Assembly: GCA_003343625.1 (NCBI GenBank)
Contig: QAKV01000036.1
Coordinates: 28,141 to 92,140 of the forward strand
Direction: 5' to 3'
From: Clostridiales bacterium
Lineage (GTDB): Bacteria > Bacillota > Clostridia > Lachnospirales > Lachnospiraceae
Length of the DNA: 64,000 bases
Shown here in pieces: positions 8,570 to 16,255 of the stretch. Every line of letters starts with the position of its first letter. Position 1 is the first letter of the stretch. Under the pieces are notes generated by a model. The model worked only from the letters and a program-made list of their open reading frames with translations, was not told the DNA's origin and searched no databases. The position numbers and the translations under genes are program-made.

Positions 8570-8941
8570 TCAAGCGTAAAGCTGTGATATTTGGCGCTTT
8601 TCCTGTTTCGGAACGATGACATCTCCCACACCAAAGTCAATCCTGAACGGTATTCTTGTGTTTTTGATATGGGCAACGATAATATCTTCCAAAATGGATT
8701 TTAATTGTTCCGGTGTATTCGGTATTTGTCGAAGCAGAAAGTCCACATCCACCGTTACCCGACTGTCAAAGTCAGTCAGAGAATGGAGAAACAATCCGCC
8801 TTTTAACACGAGGTTTTCAGCATATTTGGATTTTTCCAAGCGGCGGAGGAATTCTCCCTGACAAAAGAGCTGATAGCTCCCATCGCTTTCAGCAGCCTTA
8901 TTTTTCAGCTGTGCGAGCACGGAAGCAGCAATATCAGCCAT
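8570..8941 (-). pseudogene. AbiEii-type nucleotidyltransferase toxin remnant
   Basis: 123 codons starting MADIAASVLAQLKNKA. The AbiEii/AbiGii nucleotidyltransferase core is recognisable: LVLKGGLFLHSLT, then DFDSRVTVDVDFLLR, which carries the metal-binding acidic residues. The following segment appears shortened, jumping from LEDIIV to IKNTRIPFRIDFGVGDVIVP, and the protein ends right after KQEKRQISQL, where the family usually has another ~100 residues. It overlaps the abiEi remnant by 8 nt, the normal antitoxin-toxin arrangement of an abortive-infection pair. Judged non-functional because of the internal loss and missing C-terminal half. Confidence 0.75.
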
Positions 8942-9203
8942 TGAGCAGCGCCTCCATTACATCCATCAGTTTTTTATAAACCCGCATTTTCTTTGTACGG
9001 TATTTGAAACGGTCACATATGGTGCGTTCCCGATCATAAACGGCAAGCTGCACAGAATATACCTTTGTCGTAAGAGAGTCGATTTTCAGTTTTGTCCGTG
9101 AAAAGGTGCGGGGGACGGCAATCGACCATTGCCGGGGCGAAAAGTCGCTGTAACCATAATAAAACAGCGCCGATTCCACGCATACGATCTTCGGACAAGG
9201 TGG
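8934..9203 (-). pseudogene. AbiEi-type antitoxin C-terminal remnant
   Basis: The stretch reads CPKIVCVESALFYYGYSDFSP then WSIAVPR, SRTKLKI and VYDRERTICDRFKYRTKK, the typical AbiEi antitoxin C-terminal domain. The winged-helix N-terminus is missing, with an in-frame stop just upstream at about nt 9213-9216. The usual segment between KYR(N)K and the final helix also looks deleted, since KYRTKKMRVYKKLMDV follows immediately. No start codon with a Shine-Dalgarno is visible. Together with the truncated toxin it marks a dead abiE locus. Confidence 0.65.
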
Positions 9204-9215
9204 TATTGCTCCACG

Positions 9216-9408
9216 CTAAGAGCGGAAAGCCTTTCGAACGGCGCCGAAATAGTCCGCGGAGATGAGATAATTATCCCGTTTCAAAACATTACCGTGTGCC
9301 GTCAGGCGCAATATCGCCAGCTTCAGCTCATTTTTGTCCCCAGAACAGACTTTAAGGATCCCGACCCTGCGGTCAATTTTTCCGGCGGCCAGCGCCGGTA
9401 CGTCCCTC
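9216..9408 (-). pseudogene. Unassigned coding-like remnant
   Basis: One open frame on the minus strand ends at TAG 9216 and reads RDVPALAAGKIDRRVGILK, then LKLAILRLTAHGNVLKRDNY and LISADYFGAVRKAFRS. Its amino-acid composition looks like real protein, but no start codon or ribosome binding site is visible and I do not recognise the family. It may be the tail of another gene lost in the same rearrangements. Confidence 0.3.
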
Positions 9409-9544
9409 CCTCCCGTGCAACATATCCTGTTACATGACCGAAAAGAAACGCAAACGGTAGTGGGTGGCTTTTCCCCGTTTCGTCTGTTACAATAAAACCG
9501 TACAGGGGCGATCCGGCTGCCCCATCAATATGGAAATATATTGC

Positions 9545-9653
9545 GGAAAAAATAAGCCCGTCAGGTTATTTTTCTCAGGGCTATTTGTGTCGGAGCGTCG
9601 CAAATAGCTAGGATGGCATGTCCCGTCGCTTACGCTCCGGAGTGGAGGTTTTG
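9545..9653 (+). ncRNA. Dispersed structured 5'-leader element, copy 1 (XRE gene)
   Basis: Stem GCTATTTGTG (9580-9589) closes loop TCGGAGCGT (9590-9598) with CGCAAATAGC (9599-9608), including one G-T pair. ACGCTCCG (9632-9639) is complementary to CGGAGCGT of the loop. An A/T-rich hairpin (arms about 9546-9555 and 9566-9574) precedes it. GGAGG 9644-9648 directly follows and serves ATG 9654. No third hairpin in this copy. Confidence 0.6.
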
Positions 9654-10390
9654 ATGAGTCTGGGAAGCAATATCGCTTATCTGAGAAAGCAGAAAAGGGT
9701 AACGCAGGAACAATTTGCGGGGCAAATGGGGTTACCAGGCAGACGGTATCCCGCTGGGAATCCGACGAAGTGATCCCTGAACTGGCAAAGCTGATGAACA
9801 TGTGCTCTGTCTTCTCCTGTAAACTGGACGCCCTCGTCAGGGAAGATCTTCCGTCCCAAAGCGGAATATATTCCGAGGTTCAGATCAGAAGGATCGCTCC
9901 CTTCCGAATGGCCAGCTATACGATCGTTTCCCCGAATCCGGAAAACGACGCAAACGGATATATGCAGCGCTGGGCGGACAGCAGCGGTCTGAAAGCCGCT
10001 TATCCGAACGCGAACCTGATCGGATGGGATTTCCCTTTCGTCACCCAGGAGCAGCAACACCGTTTCCGCCTGCACGGCTATGTGGCAGCCTACGCGCTGC
10101 CGGAAGGATTCGAAACCGATTGTCCCGGCGTGCAGTATTCGGAAAACGAGGAAGCCGATTACGCGGTAATCACCGTGACGGACCCTTTCGCCCAGTCCTT
10201 CGAAAGGATCCCCAATGCTTACAAAAAAATCCTGGAATACATGCAGGCAAACAATCTGGCAGAACGGCATCGCGAACATGTCATCAGCTGTTTTGAGTAC
10301 GTGTATACGGATCGGGGCATAACCTATATGGACGTGCACGTCCATGCGGAAGGGGCGGCAAAACCCGACGCTTTCTCCAGATTTAATTAG
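9654..10390 (+). pseudogene. XRE-family regulator with GyrI-like effector domain, single-base frameshift
   Basis: Starts ATG 9654 after TGGAGG with SNIAYLRKQKRVTQEQFAGQMG, a helix-turn-helix N-terminus. After the G-run at 9728-9731 the next helix continues in another frame: VTRQTVSRWESDEVIPELAKL. One extra G would restore a single ~245-aa protein. The remainder (to TAG 10388-10390) matches a GyrI-like/AraC effector-binding domain (FRMASYTIVSPNPEND.., NANLIGWDFPF, YAVITVTDPF). Such proteins sense small molecules. The lesion is in a homopolymer, so a sequencing error is possible; a second homopolymer frameshift occurs in the nearby DUF2200 gene. Confidence 0.75.
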
Positions 10391-10503
10391 CTCGCCATTG
10401 TGACAGTCTCGCAGGTCGGAAAGAGAAATCGCAGGCCAAAGTTATTTCAACAAATAAGGAAAAAGGCATTATGGAGCGCTGAATTTCCGAGGTTTTGCCC
10501 CTT

Positions 10504-11601
10504 TCATCTCGCCTCCATATTTTTCCCGTGAATCCGATTCATCTGATACCAGGAAGGCGGATTGCAATTCTCGCACACATATAAAAATTTATGGCGGGCG
10601 GGTTCGCCTTTCTTCGTCTCGACCAGTTTCAGCGGTTTCCCGCACTCCGGGCACGCGGGCCTTTTCGAGCCGAACAGTTCTGAAGTCATGGAGCCCCGAT
10701 TCCAGTTTTTAAGCCTCGCGTCCCGATCCATGTCCGCCATTCCGGCGCCGAGCTTTATGGGATACATATAATAAATCGCATTTCCCGATTTCGGGGATGG
10801 CATTTTCCGGATTCTGGGCTCTTCGAAAAAACGGTCTTTCGTAACATATCCGGGAAGGATAATTTCATCGGAAAGGACATCGAAGAAAACCCGCGTATAA
10901 ATATCGCAGGCGTGATCCCATTCCGTCCGCATCAGCCGTCGCAGAAATTCCCCTGTGCTCCGGGTTTCGAATTCAGGATGGCTGCTTTTGACATAAGAAG
11001 CGTATTCGTAAAAATTGGTGATTCCGCGATGATCCCTGCAGTAGTGCGGGTAAACGAAGTAGTCGTAGGAATTCCGGATATGGGCACAGAGAGCCTCATA
11101 ATCTTTTTGTGAACGCCTTCCCTTCTCTTTTTGTCCCATCGCCCGGTAGTCCCTGGGGTCCTGCAGGAGGGAGGATTTGATCTCCACGGTGAAAACGCCT
11201 GAGTCCTCCAGAAATTCCCGGGTTCGGACTGCGATCGTCCCGCAGTCCCCCGGGCTTTCGTTCACATCCTCCCGGATGCGGTCAAACGCTTCCTTCAGGA
11301 TCACATCCGAAATCCGCGCGTCGAAAATCACGCCGTCAAACGGCGCATGCTTTTCGAAATGATCCCCCCGGATCGCGTCATAGGATCGGTACCGCAGGCT
11401 GCTGTTTTCTGCCATAAAGCGCTCGATCACCAGTTCCGCGCTCTTTCCCTGTACGGTGTTTTTCCGGATTTCCCACAGAGGCCTGTCGTGCTGCCATGTA
11501 TTGTGGGTGTGCCTGACGATATTTTCGATCTCCCCCATATCCAGCTCCGATGGATCCGGTACCGGGTAAATCAGCATCTCCCCGCATTTCTTCTCATTCA
11601 T
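10504..11601 (-). CDS. Uncharacterised protein, PD-(D/E)XK-like with C-terminal zinc ribbon
   Basis: 365 aa, start ATG 11601 behind GGGAGG; the reading frame extends to 11634 but without a Shine-Dalgarno. Family not recognised. Residues ~45-60 read [16 protein letters not shown], then [10 protein letters not shown] (~90-100), and [11 protein letters not shown] (~135-145). The order Glu ... Asp ... Glu-x-Lys matches the core of restriction-type PD-(D/E)XK nucleases (inference). Near the C-terminus CPECGKPLK and, about 20 residues later, CENC form a zinc ribbon. The start overlaps the 3' end of the DUF2200 gene by 8 nt, so the two were one transcript. No methyltransferase is adjacent. It could be a repair or defence nuclease, or an inactive relative. 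Confidence 0.6.
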   Translation of the reverse strand: MNEKKCGEMLIYPVPDPSELDMGEIENIVRHTHNTWQHDRPLWEIRKNTVQGKSAELVIERFMAENSSLRYRSYDAIRGDHFEKHAPFDGVIFDARISDVILKEAFDRIREDVNESPGDCGTIAVRTREFLEDSGVFTVEIKSSLLQDPRDYRAMGQKEKGRRSQKDYEALCAHIRNSYDYFVYPHYCRDHRGITNFYEYASYVKSSHPEFETRSTGEFLRRLMRTEWDHACDIYTRVFFDVLSDEIILPGYVTKDRFFEEPRIRKMPSPKSGNAIYYMYPIKLGAGMADMDRDARLKNWNRGSMTSELFGSKRPACPECGKPLKLVETKKGEPARHKFLYVCENCNPPSWYQMNRIHGKNMEAR

Positions 11602-11943
11602 AACCTGCCTCCCGTTTTCGCGCCAATTTTGCACATGTTTCCCTTTTTATATCCAGATGGCGAATATCCTGCATCAGCGGTTCTTCGATATTTTCCCCCC
11701 GGACGCCGCAGACAACTCCTGTAATCCGTTTCCTGTCCGGATTCATCGCCGGGGCGGAAGCAAAAAAGTCCTCATAAGAAATGGGACTTTTCAGCAAACC
11801 CTCCAGCGCCTCCCGGCTGTAGCCAGTCAGCCAGCGGATCACCTCGTCCACTTCCGCTTTCGACCGTCCCTTTTTTCCGCCTTTGTCACCAGAAGTGGAT
11901 ACACCCGGGTAAAGTCCATTTTATAAACTTTCTCGCCGGTCAT
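11594..11943 (-). pseudogene. DUF2200 family protein, single-base frameshift
   Basis: ATG 11943 opens [24 protein letters not shown]; the frame then breaks in a run of six A and resumes in another frame as [32 protein letters not shown], and [30 protein letters not shown], the standard DUF2200 signature. One additional A would restore an intact ~115-aa protein. The function of DUF2200 is unknown. Copy 2 of the dispersed leader element ends directly upstream of the start, and the PD-(D/E)XK-like gene overlaps the stop. Decay or homopolymer sequencing error cannot be told apart here. Confidence 0.7.
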
Positions 11944-12054
11944 CGTAACCTTCATTCCGGAGCGTCAGCGACGGGGCGTGCCATCATAGCTGTTTGTGAC
12001 GCTCCGGCACAAATAGCCGTGCGAAAAATAAGCTATCAGGCTTATTTTTCACAC
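11944..12054 (-). ncRNA. Dispersed structured 5'-leader element, copy 2 (DUF2200 gene)
   Basis: Read on the minus strand: A/T-rich hairpin with 14-nt arms (12041-12054 and 12019-12032); stem GCTATTTGTG with loop CCGGAGCGT and CACAAACAGC (12017-11989), one mismatch; then GATGGCACGCCCCGTCGC and GACGCTCCGG (11966-11957), the exact complement of CCGGAGCGTC. It ends next to GGAATGAAGG and ATG 11943. No third hairpin. Confidence 0.6.
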
Positions 12055-12065
12055 CACTCCCTCCT

Positions 12066-12695
12066 TTACCGGATGAAATGCGTGGGCGTCCAGACTTCCT
12101 TCTCCGGCAATCCGAACTGCTCCTTTCCCAAAGCGATGCTCTTCATCAGGAATACCATATTTCTCGCCAGTCCACGCATCGTCTGTTTTCCCTCTTCATC
12201 CATTTCGGCTTCTCCCCTCTCTCTGCCGTGAATGCTGTTCCAGTACTGGCCGGAGGCGATGGGCATATTGGAGATTGTGAAGTATTTGTTCAACTCGTCA
12301 AACGTCGCGGAACATCCGCCCCGTCTGGCGCACACCACGCTGGCGCCCACTTTCATCGTCTTATCGAAATGGGTGCTGTAGAACAGCCGGTCCAGACATG
12401 CGATCAGCGTCGCGTTGGCCGAAGCATAGTAGACGGGGCTGGCGATCACCAATCCATCGGCGGCTTCGAATTTAGGCGCCAGTTCGTTGACGATGTCATC
12501 GAAGACGCATTTTCCTCTCTCGAAGCAGGTGCCGCAGGCGATGCAGCCCCGGACGTCCAGCTGTCCGATCTGAACTGTTTCCGCTTCTACTCCGCTCTGT
12601 GCGAACACCTTCTCCATCTCGCCTATGGCGACGGATGTATTCCCGTTTTTGCGCGGGCTTCCGTTGAGAATCAGTACTTTCAATGTCTCTGCCAT
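12066..12695 (-). CDS. Flavodoxin-fold NAD(P)H-dependent FMN reductase / iron-sulfur flavoprotein-like
   Basis: 209 aa. N-terminal VLILNGSPRKNGNTSVAI is the FMN phosphate-binding loop of the NADPH-dependent FMN reductase family; CIACGTCFERGKCVFDDI at residues ~50-67 is the compact cysteine motif of iron-sulfur-flavoprotein relatives; ASPVYYASANATLIACLDR is the second flavin-contact segment. A cytosolic electron-transfer or quinone/nitro-reductase role is likely but the substrate is unknown. Start ATG 12695 follows CAGGAGGG. It has its own promoter overlapping the terminator of the upstream gene and is therefore probably a separate unit from the dehydrogenase operon. Confidence 0.8.
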   Translation of the reverse strand: MAETLKVLILNGSPRKNGNTSVAIGEMEKVFAQSGVEAETVQIGQLDVRGCIACGTCFERGKCVFDDIVNELAPKFEAADGLVIASPVYYASANATLIACLDRLFYSTHFDKTMKVGASVVCARRGGCSATFDELNKYFTISNMPIASGQYWNSIHGRERGEAEMDEEGKQTMRGLARNMVFLMKSIALGKEQFGLPEKEVWTPTHFIR

Positions 12696-12729
12696 AAAGA
12701 ATCCCTCCTGTACAATTCATTTCATTTCT

Positions 12730-12758
12730 ATTATAAATCAAAAAATGCGATCCGGCAA
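12730..12758 (-). promoter_or_regulatory. Promoter of the flavodoxin-fold reductase gene
   Basis: On the minus strand TTGCCG (12758-12753) and TATAAT (12735-12730) are separated by 17 nt, 35 nt before the start codon. The -35 lies inside the stem of the preceding gene's terminator. Confidence 0.5.
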
Positions 12759-12771
12759 AAAACTTGCCGGA
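12751..12771 (-). terminator. Terminator of the 2-hydroxyacid dehydrogenase operon
   Basis: TCCGGCAA (12751-12758) and TTGCCGGA (12764-12771) form an 8-bp stem with a 5-nt loop; on the minus strand it is followed by TCGCATTTTTTG. It lies 36 nt past the dehydrogenase stop. Confidence 0.65.
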
Positions 12772-12807
12772 CCGTATCAGGAAAACGGATGTGAAAATGG
12801 ATTCCCG

Positions 12808-13764
12808 TCAGAATTGGCAGACGTTTTCCGGGCTGCCATGCAGATATGCGCTGACGTTGCTAAACTCGATTTTCGCCCTTCTGACCATGGACTCCTTCGT
12901 GGCGAAAGCGATGTGGGGGGTCAGCAGCGCGTTCTTCGCATGCAGCAGCGGGTAATCTTCCGGCAGAGGGGGCTCCATATCGAACACGTCGATTCCGGCG
13001 GCGGAAAGCTTGCCGGAATTGAGGGCGTCCGCCAGGGCCTTATTGTCCACTACAGGCCCTCTCGCGCAGTTGATGAGGATGGCCCCGTCTTTCATCTGGG
13101 CGATCCTTTCCGCGCTCATGAAGCCTCTGGTGGTATCGTTGAGCGGTACATGCAGGGAAACGATGTCGCTCTGAGAAAGCAGCGTATCCAGATCCACAGC
13201 CTCGATCCCCGCCTCTTTCCATTCCGGACGCTCATGGCGGGCATAGGCCAGCACTTTCGCGCCGAATGCGGCGAACAGCTTCGCCGTGCGAAAGCCGATC
13301 TGCCCGCAGCCCACGATGCCTACGGTTTTTCCCGCGATCTCTTCCCCGGTCAGCCCCGCCCCGGTCAGCCCGGTTCTGGACGCTTCGTCGCATTTGCGGA
13401 ATTTGCGCAGCAGTTCGATGGTCATACCGATGGCCAGCTCCGCTACGGACTGGTTGGAATAGCCCGCGCAGTTACACACCGTCACGCCTTTGTCGCGGCA
13501 TGCTTTCAGGCCCACGTGATCGATCCCGGTGAAAGCCACCGCGATCATTTTCAGGCTGTCCACAGCTTCCACCACCTCATCGGGGTACGGATTGTTGGCG
13601 ATCATCACGATGTCCTGACCCGCGGATCTGCGCTTTAACTCCTCCACATCGGTCGTCTTCGTATCGTAGTACGCGAAGCTGTGGCCTTCCTGTTCGAAGC
13701 CGGCCGCCAGCTCTTTTACCATCTCTTCCGGAATCCCGATGGGCTCCAGCAAACTGATTTTCAT
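12808..13764 (-). CDS. D-isomer-specific 2-hydroxyacid dehydrogenase (NAD-binding)
   Basis: 318 aa cytosolic oxidoreductase. The Rossmann motif is VGIVGCGQIGFRTAKLF (residues ~150-166). The catalytic Arg lies in INCARGPVVDNKAL, the Glu in DVFDMEPPLPEDYPLL, and the His in LLTPHIAFATKES, all in normal order for the phosphoglycerate/hydroxypyruvate/lactate dehydrogenase superfamily. Start ATG 13764 follows CAGGAGGAAA. It overlaps the HAD gene by 4 nt at its 5' end and ends at a strong terminator. The exact 2-hydroxy acid cannot be read from the sequence. Confidence 0.88.
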   Translation of the reverse strand: MKISLLEPIGIPEEMVKELAAGFEQEGHSFAYYDTKTTDVEELKRRSAGQDIVMIANNPYPDEVVEAVDSLKMIAVAFTGIDHVGLKACRDKGVTVCNCAGYSNQSVAELAIGMTIELLRKFRKCDEASRTGLTGAGLTGEEIAGKTVGIVGCGQIGFRTAKLFAAFGAKVLAYARHERPEWKEAGIEAVDLDTLLSQSDIVSLHVPLNDTTRGFMSAERIAQMKDGAILINCARGPVVDNKALADALNSGKLSAAGIDVFDMEPPLPEDYPLLHAKNALLTPHIAFATKESMVRRAKIEFSNVSAYLHGSPENVCQF

Positions 13765-14522
13765 CGATTTTTCCTCCTGTTCGGTGCTTTGATTTCTTCT
13801 ATGATACCACATGGATAGGCTTTTTCGATCCACTTTGCCACCCCGTCTTCCAGACAGGCCCCGCAGACGAAGTCAGCGGCTGCTTTCACCGCGTCCGGGG
13901 CGTCTGCTACCGCCACGCCGATGCCGCAGGCTTTCAGCATTCCGATATCCCCGATATCATCCCCGAAGGCCGCTACCTGACTTAAGGGCACCTCCAGCAA
14001 ATCCGCCAGCGCCTTCACCGCCTCCGCCTTTCCGGCTCCTGCGGGCAGAAAGCTATAGCGATCCTCTCCCCGATAGCGGATCGCCCTGCATCCAAAAGTA
14101 TCCGCAATCTGAGCCGCATCTTTCTCGTCCCCCAGCGTGGCCACGATTTTCAGCGCTTCCTTTCCAAAAGGCGGCCTGCACTCGCGATACACCCCGTCCA
14201 ACGTCGGAATCGCGATGTCCGCTTCGGGATTTTCGGAGAGGATCGCCTTCAGAATCCGGTCGGTGCCATCGGCAGAGAAGAACCGTCGATGCAGAACGCG
14301 CCCGGCGGCGTCGGAAATCAGGGTACCGTCCGTACGGATCATATAGGGCACCCCAAGCTCCCGCGCCAGTTCCCGGGTATGAAATCTCGCCGTAGCAAAA
14401 GCGGCCGGAATCCCGGCCGCCCGCAAATGCTGAAATGCCCGTCTGGTAGCGTCGGAAAAGCTGCCGTCCGGGCGCAGGATGGTTCCGTCCAGATCGGTTA
14501 CCACCAGCCCGATTCGTCTCAA
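13761..14522 (-). CDS. HAD superfamily (Cof-type) phosphatase
   Basis: 253 aa. HAD motif I is VVTDLDGTIL (nucleophile Asp), motif II region FATAR, and motif III/IV GKAEAVKAL followed by AAFGDDIGDIGML, the Cof-type signature. These enzymes dephosphorylate sugar phosphates or cofactors such as pyridoxal phosphate or FMN. The start is TTG 14522, overlapping the TGA of the zinc-ribbon gene, with GGGGAA upstream, so translation is probably coupled. It overlaps the dehydrogenase gene by 4 nt. Substrate unknown. Confidence 0.85.
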   Translation of the reverse strand: MRRIGLVVTDLDGTILRPDGSFSDATRRAFQHLRAAGIPAAFATARFHTRELARELGVPYMIRTDGTLISDAAGRVLHRRFFSADGTDRILKAILSENPEADIAIPTLDGVYRECRPPFGKEALKIVATLGDEKDAAQIADTFGCRAIRYRGEDRYSFLPAGAGKAEAVKALADLLEVPLSQVAAFGDDIGDIGMLKACGIGVAVADAPDAVKAAADFVCGACLEDGVAKWIEKAYPCGIIEEIKAPNRRKNR

Positions 14523-15022
14523 GGAGTTTCCCCTTCCCCGGCGGTTTCCTCCTTTTGAGCGCCGTCGGGATCCGGTGCGCCTTCCTGGCCGCCGCAGCTC
14601 TTCTCCCCGTCTCCCTGGCAGCTGTCTGCGTCAGCTTCGCAGACGTCCTCATCCACAACCGTCCAGGGATCCTCCAGCTTCGCCCCGCATTTGGGGCAGA
14701 ACTGGGCGCTGTCCTCCACCTGCGCCTTGCAGGACGGGCATTCCTGAAGTCCCTTCAAAGCTGCGATCTGCTTTTTGATCGCGCCGATCTGGGCAAAGGC
14801 TTCCGTCACCATATCGAATTCCACTTCCAGCCCTGCGTGATCCTGATCTTTTTCGCGGTGATAGACCTTCTCACCGATCACCTGATACCAGGTCCTGATC
14901 TTGCCTTCCAGCTGTCCTACCTGGGCATTGAGCCTCGCCAGATCCGCCAGATCCTTCGCCTTCTGCGTGGCTGCCTTTCCCTTCGTGGAAAGGGTTTCTC
15001 CCATCTTCTCAAAAAAATCCAT
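14519..15022 (-). CDS. Coiled-coil zinc-ribbon protein
   Basis: 167 aa. Residues ~1-90 are helical and charged (DFFEKMGETLSTKGKAATQKAKDLADLARL.., then a coiled-coil-like EFDMVTEAFAQIGAIKKQIAALK). Residues ~92-115 form a zinc ribbon CPSCKAQ ... FCPKCGAKL. The C-terminal ~45 residues are acidic and low-complexity with further cysteines. Such proteins commonly sit beside TelA/XpaC genes. Start ATG 15022 follows AAGGAGGATGGAGC. Part of the xpaC-telA operon; its molecular role is not known. Confidence 0.75.
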   Translation of the reverse strand: MDFFEKMGETLSTKGKAATQKAKDLADLARLNAQVGQLEGKIRTWYQVIGEKVYHREKDQDHAGLEVEFDMVTEAFAQIGAIKKQIAALKGLQECPSCKAQVEDSAQFCPKCGAKLEDPWTVVDEDVCEADADSCQGDGEKSCGGQEGAPDPDGAQKEETAGEGETP

Positions 15023-15034
15023 GCTCCATCCTCC

Positions 15035-16207
15035 TTATCTTCTGCTCATTTCCATCAGTTTCGCCCGCATGGCGTCCTCGATCTGCACGAGCTCCGCTTC
15101 CGCCTCTTTCCTCTTGCTGCGCCCTTCTTCCTGAATCCTCATCACTTCGTCCAGAGTGGAAATCAACGTCTCGTTGGTCTGCTTCAGCGTCTCGATATCC
15201 ACGATGCCCCGCTCGGACTCCTTCGCCGTCTCCACGGTGGCCATCTTGAGCGTCTCCGCGTTCTTTTTGAGAAGCTGATTGGTCATGTCGCTCACTTCCC
15301 GCTGGGCTTTCGCCGCCTGGGCAGAATGCTCCACCCCGATGGCCAGGACCATCTGGCTCTTCCACAGCGGAATGGTATTTACCAGCGTGGACTGAATCTT
15401 CTCCGACATGGCGGTATCGTTGCTCTGTATCATCCGGATCTGCGGCGCCATCTGCATGGCTACGGTTCTCGTCAGCTCCAGATCATAGACCTTCTTTTCG
15501 AAACGGTTGCACAGCTCCGCCAGATCTTTTGCCTTCTGCGTATCCTCCGGAAGGCCGCTCTCCTCGGCGCGCTGCAGCAGCGCCGGAAGTTCCCGGGTTC
15601 GCACCTGCTCCAGCTTTTCCTTTCCGGCCAGGATGTACATGGACAACTCCTTGTAATAATTCAGGTTGAGCTGGTACATCTGATCCAGAAGTGCGGCATC
15701 TTTGAGCAGCTGGATCTGATGGCCTTCCAGCGTCCTGCAGATCCGATCCACATTGGCTTCCGCCTTTTCGTATTTCGCCTTCAGCGTGGCCAGCCGATTC
15801 GTACTCTTTTTGAAAAATCCCAGGAATCCTTTTTCCTCTTCCTCGTCTTCAAAGCTCTTCAGCTCGGTCACCACCCGGGTCAGCTCTTCGCCGATCTCTC
15901 CCAGATCTTTGGTTCGAACGTTGCCCAGAGCCGCCTCCGAAAAGTCCGCGATTTTTTTCTGGGATCCCGCTCCATACTGAAGCACCATCTGGGAATTGCC
16001 GATATCGATCTGACGGACGAACTCATCCACCTGCTTCTGCTCCGCAGGGGACAACACCGACTTCAGCTTTTCCCTCTCCTGCTGGGCGGCGGACTTCTCC
16101 GCGACTTCCTGCATCTCCTGGGCCACAGGGGGCTGTGTTTCCTGGGCGAAAGGCTCCAGCGTCAGAGACGGCGCTTCCTGCAGCAGTTTTTCCAAATCCT
16201 GGCTCAT
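15035..16207 (-). CDS. telA: TelA-family toxic anion resistance protein
   Basis: 390 aa, full length. Matches the TelA family throughout: FVRQIDIGNSQMVLQYGAGSQKKIADFS, FLGFFKKSTNRLATLKAKY, NLNYYKELSMYILAGKEKL and IPLWKSQMVLAIGVEHS are typical blocks, followed by a long coiled-coil C-terminus. Family members are linked to tellurite or cell-envelope stress resistance, though the mechanism is unclear. It lies between xpaC (49 nt upstream) and the zinc-ribbon gene, the usual gene neighbourhood in Firmicutes. Cytoplasmic; no signal peptide. Confidence 0.92.
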   Translation of the reverse strand: MSQDLEKLLQEAPSLTLEPFAQETQPPVAQEMQEVAEKSAAQQEREKLKSVLSPAEQKQVDEFVRQIDIGNSQMVLQYGAGSQKKIADFSEAALGNVRTKDLGEIGEELTRVVTELKSFEDEEEEKGFLGFFKKSTNRLATLKAKYEKAEANVDRICRTLEGHQIQLLKDAALLDQMYQLNLNYYKELSMYILAGKEKLEQVRTRELPALLQRAEESGLPEDTQKAKDLAELCNRFEKKVYDLELTRTVAMQMAPQIRMIQSNDTAMSEKIQSTLVNTIPLWKSQMVLAIGVEHSAQAAKAQREVSDMTNQLLKKNAETLKMATVETAKESERGIVDIETLKQTNETLISTLDEVMRIQEEGRSKRKEAEAELVQIEDAMRAKLMEMSRR

Positions 16208-16255
16208 GTCTTTTTCCTTCCTTCCTCGTGATTATCGAATTCCATCAACCCCGCC

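Noticed and set aside
8570-9203. Functional AbiE toxin-antitoxin system
   Set aside because: Both genes lack large conserved parts; kept as remnants only.
14555-16231. 558-codon open frame on the plus strand
   Set aside because: Runs antisense through the zinc-ribbon and TelA genes, a GC-rich shadow with His/Leu-rich translation.
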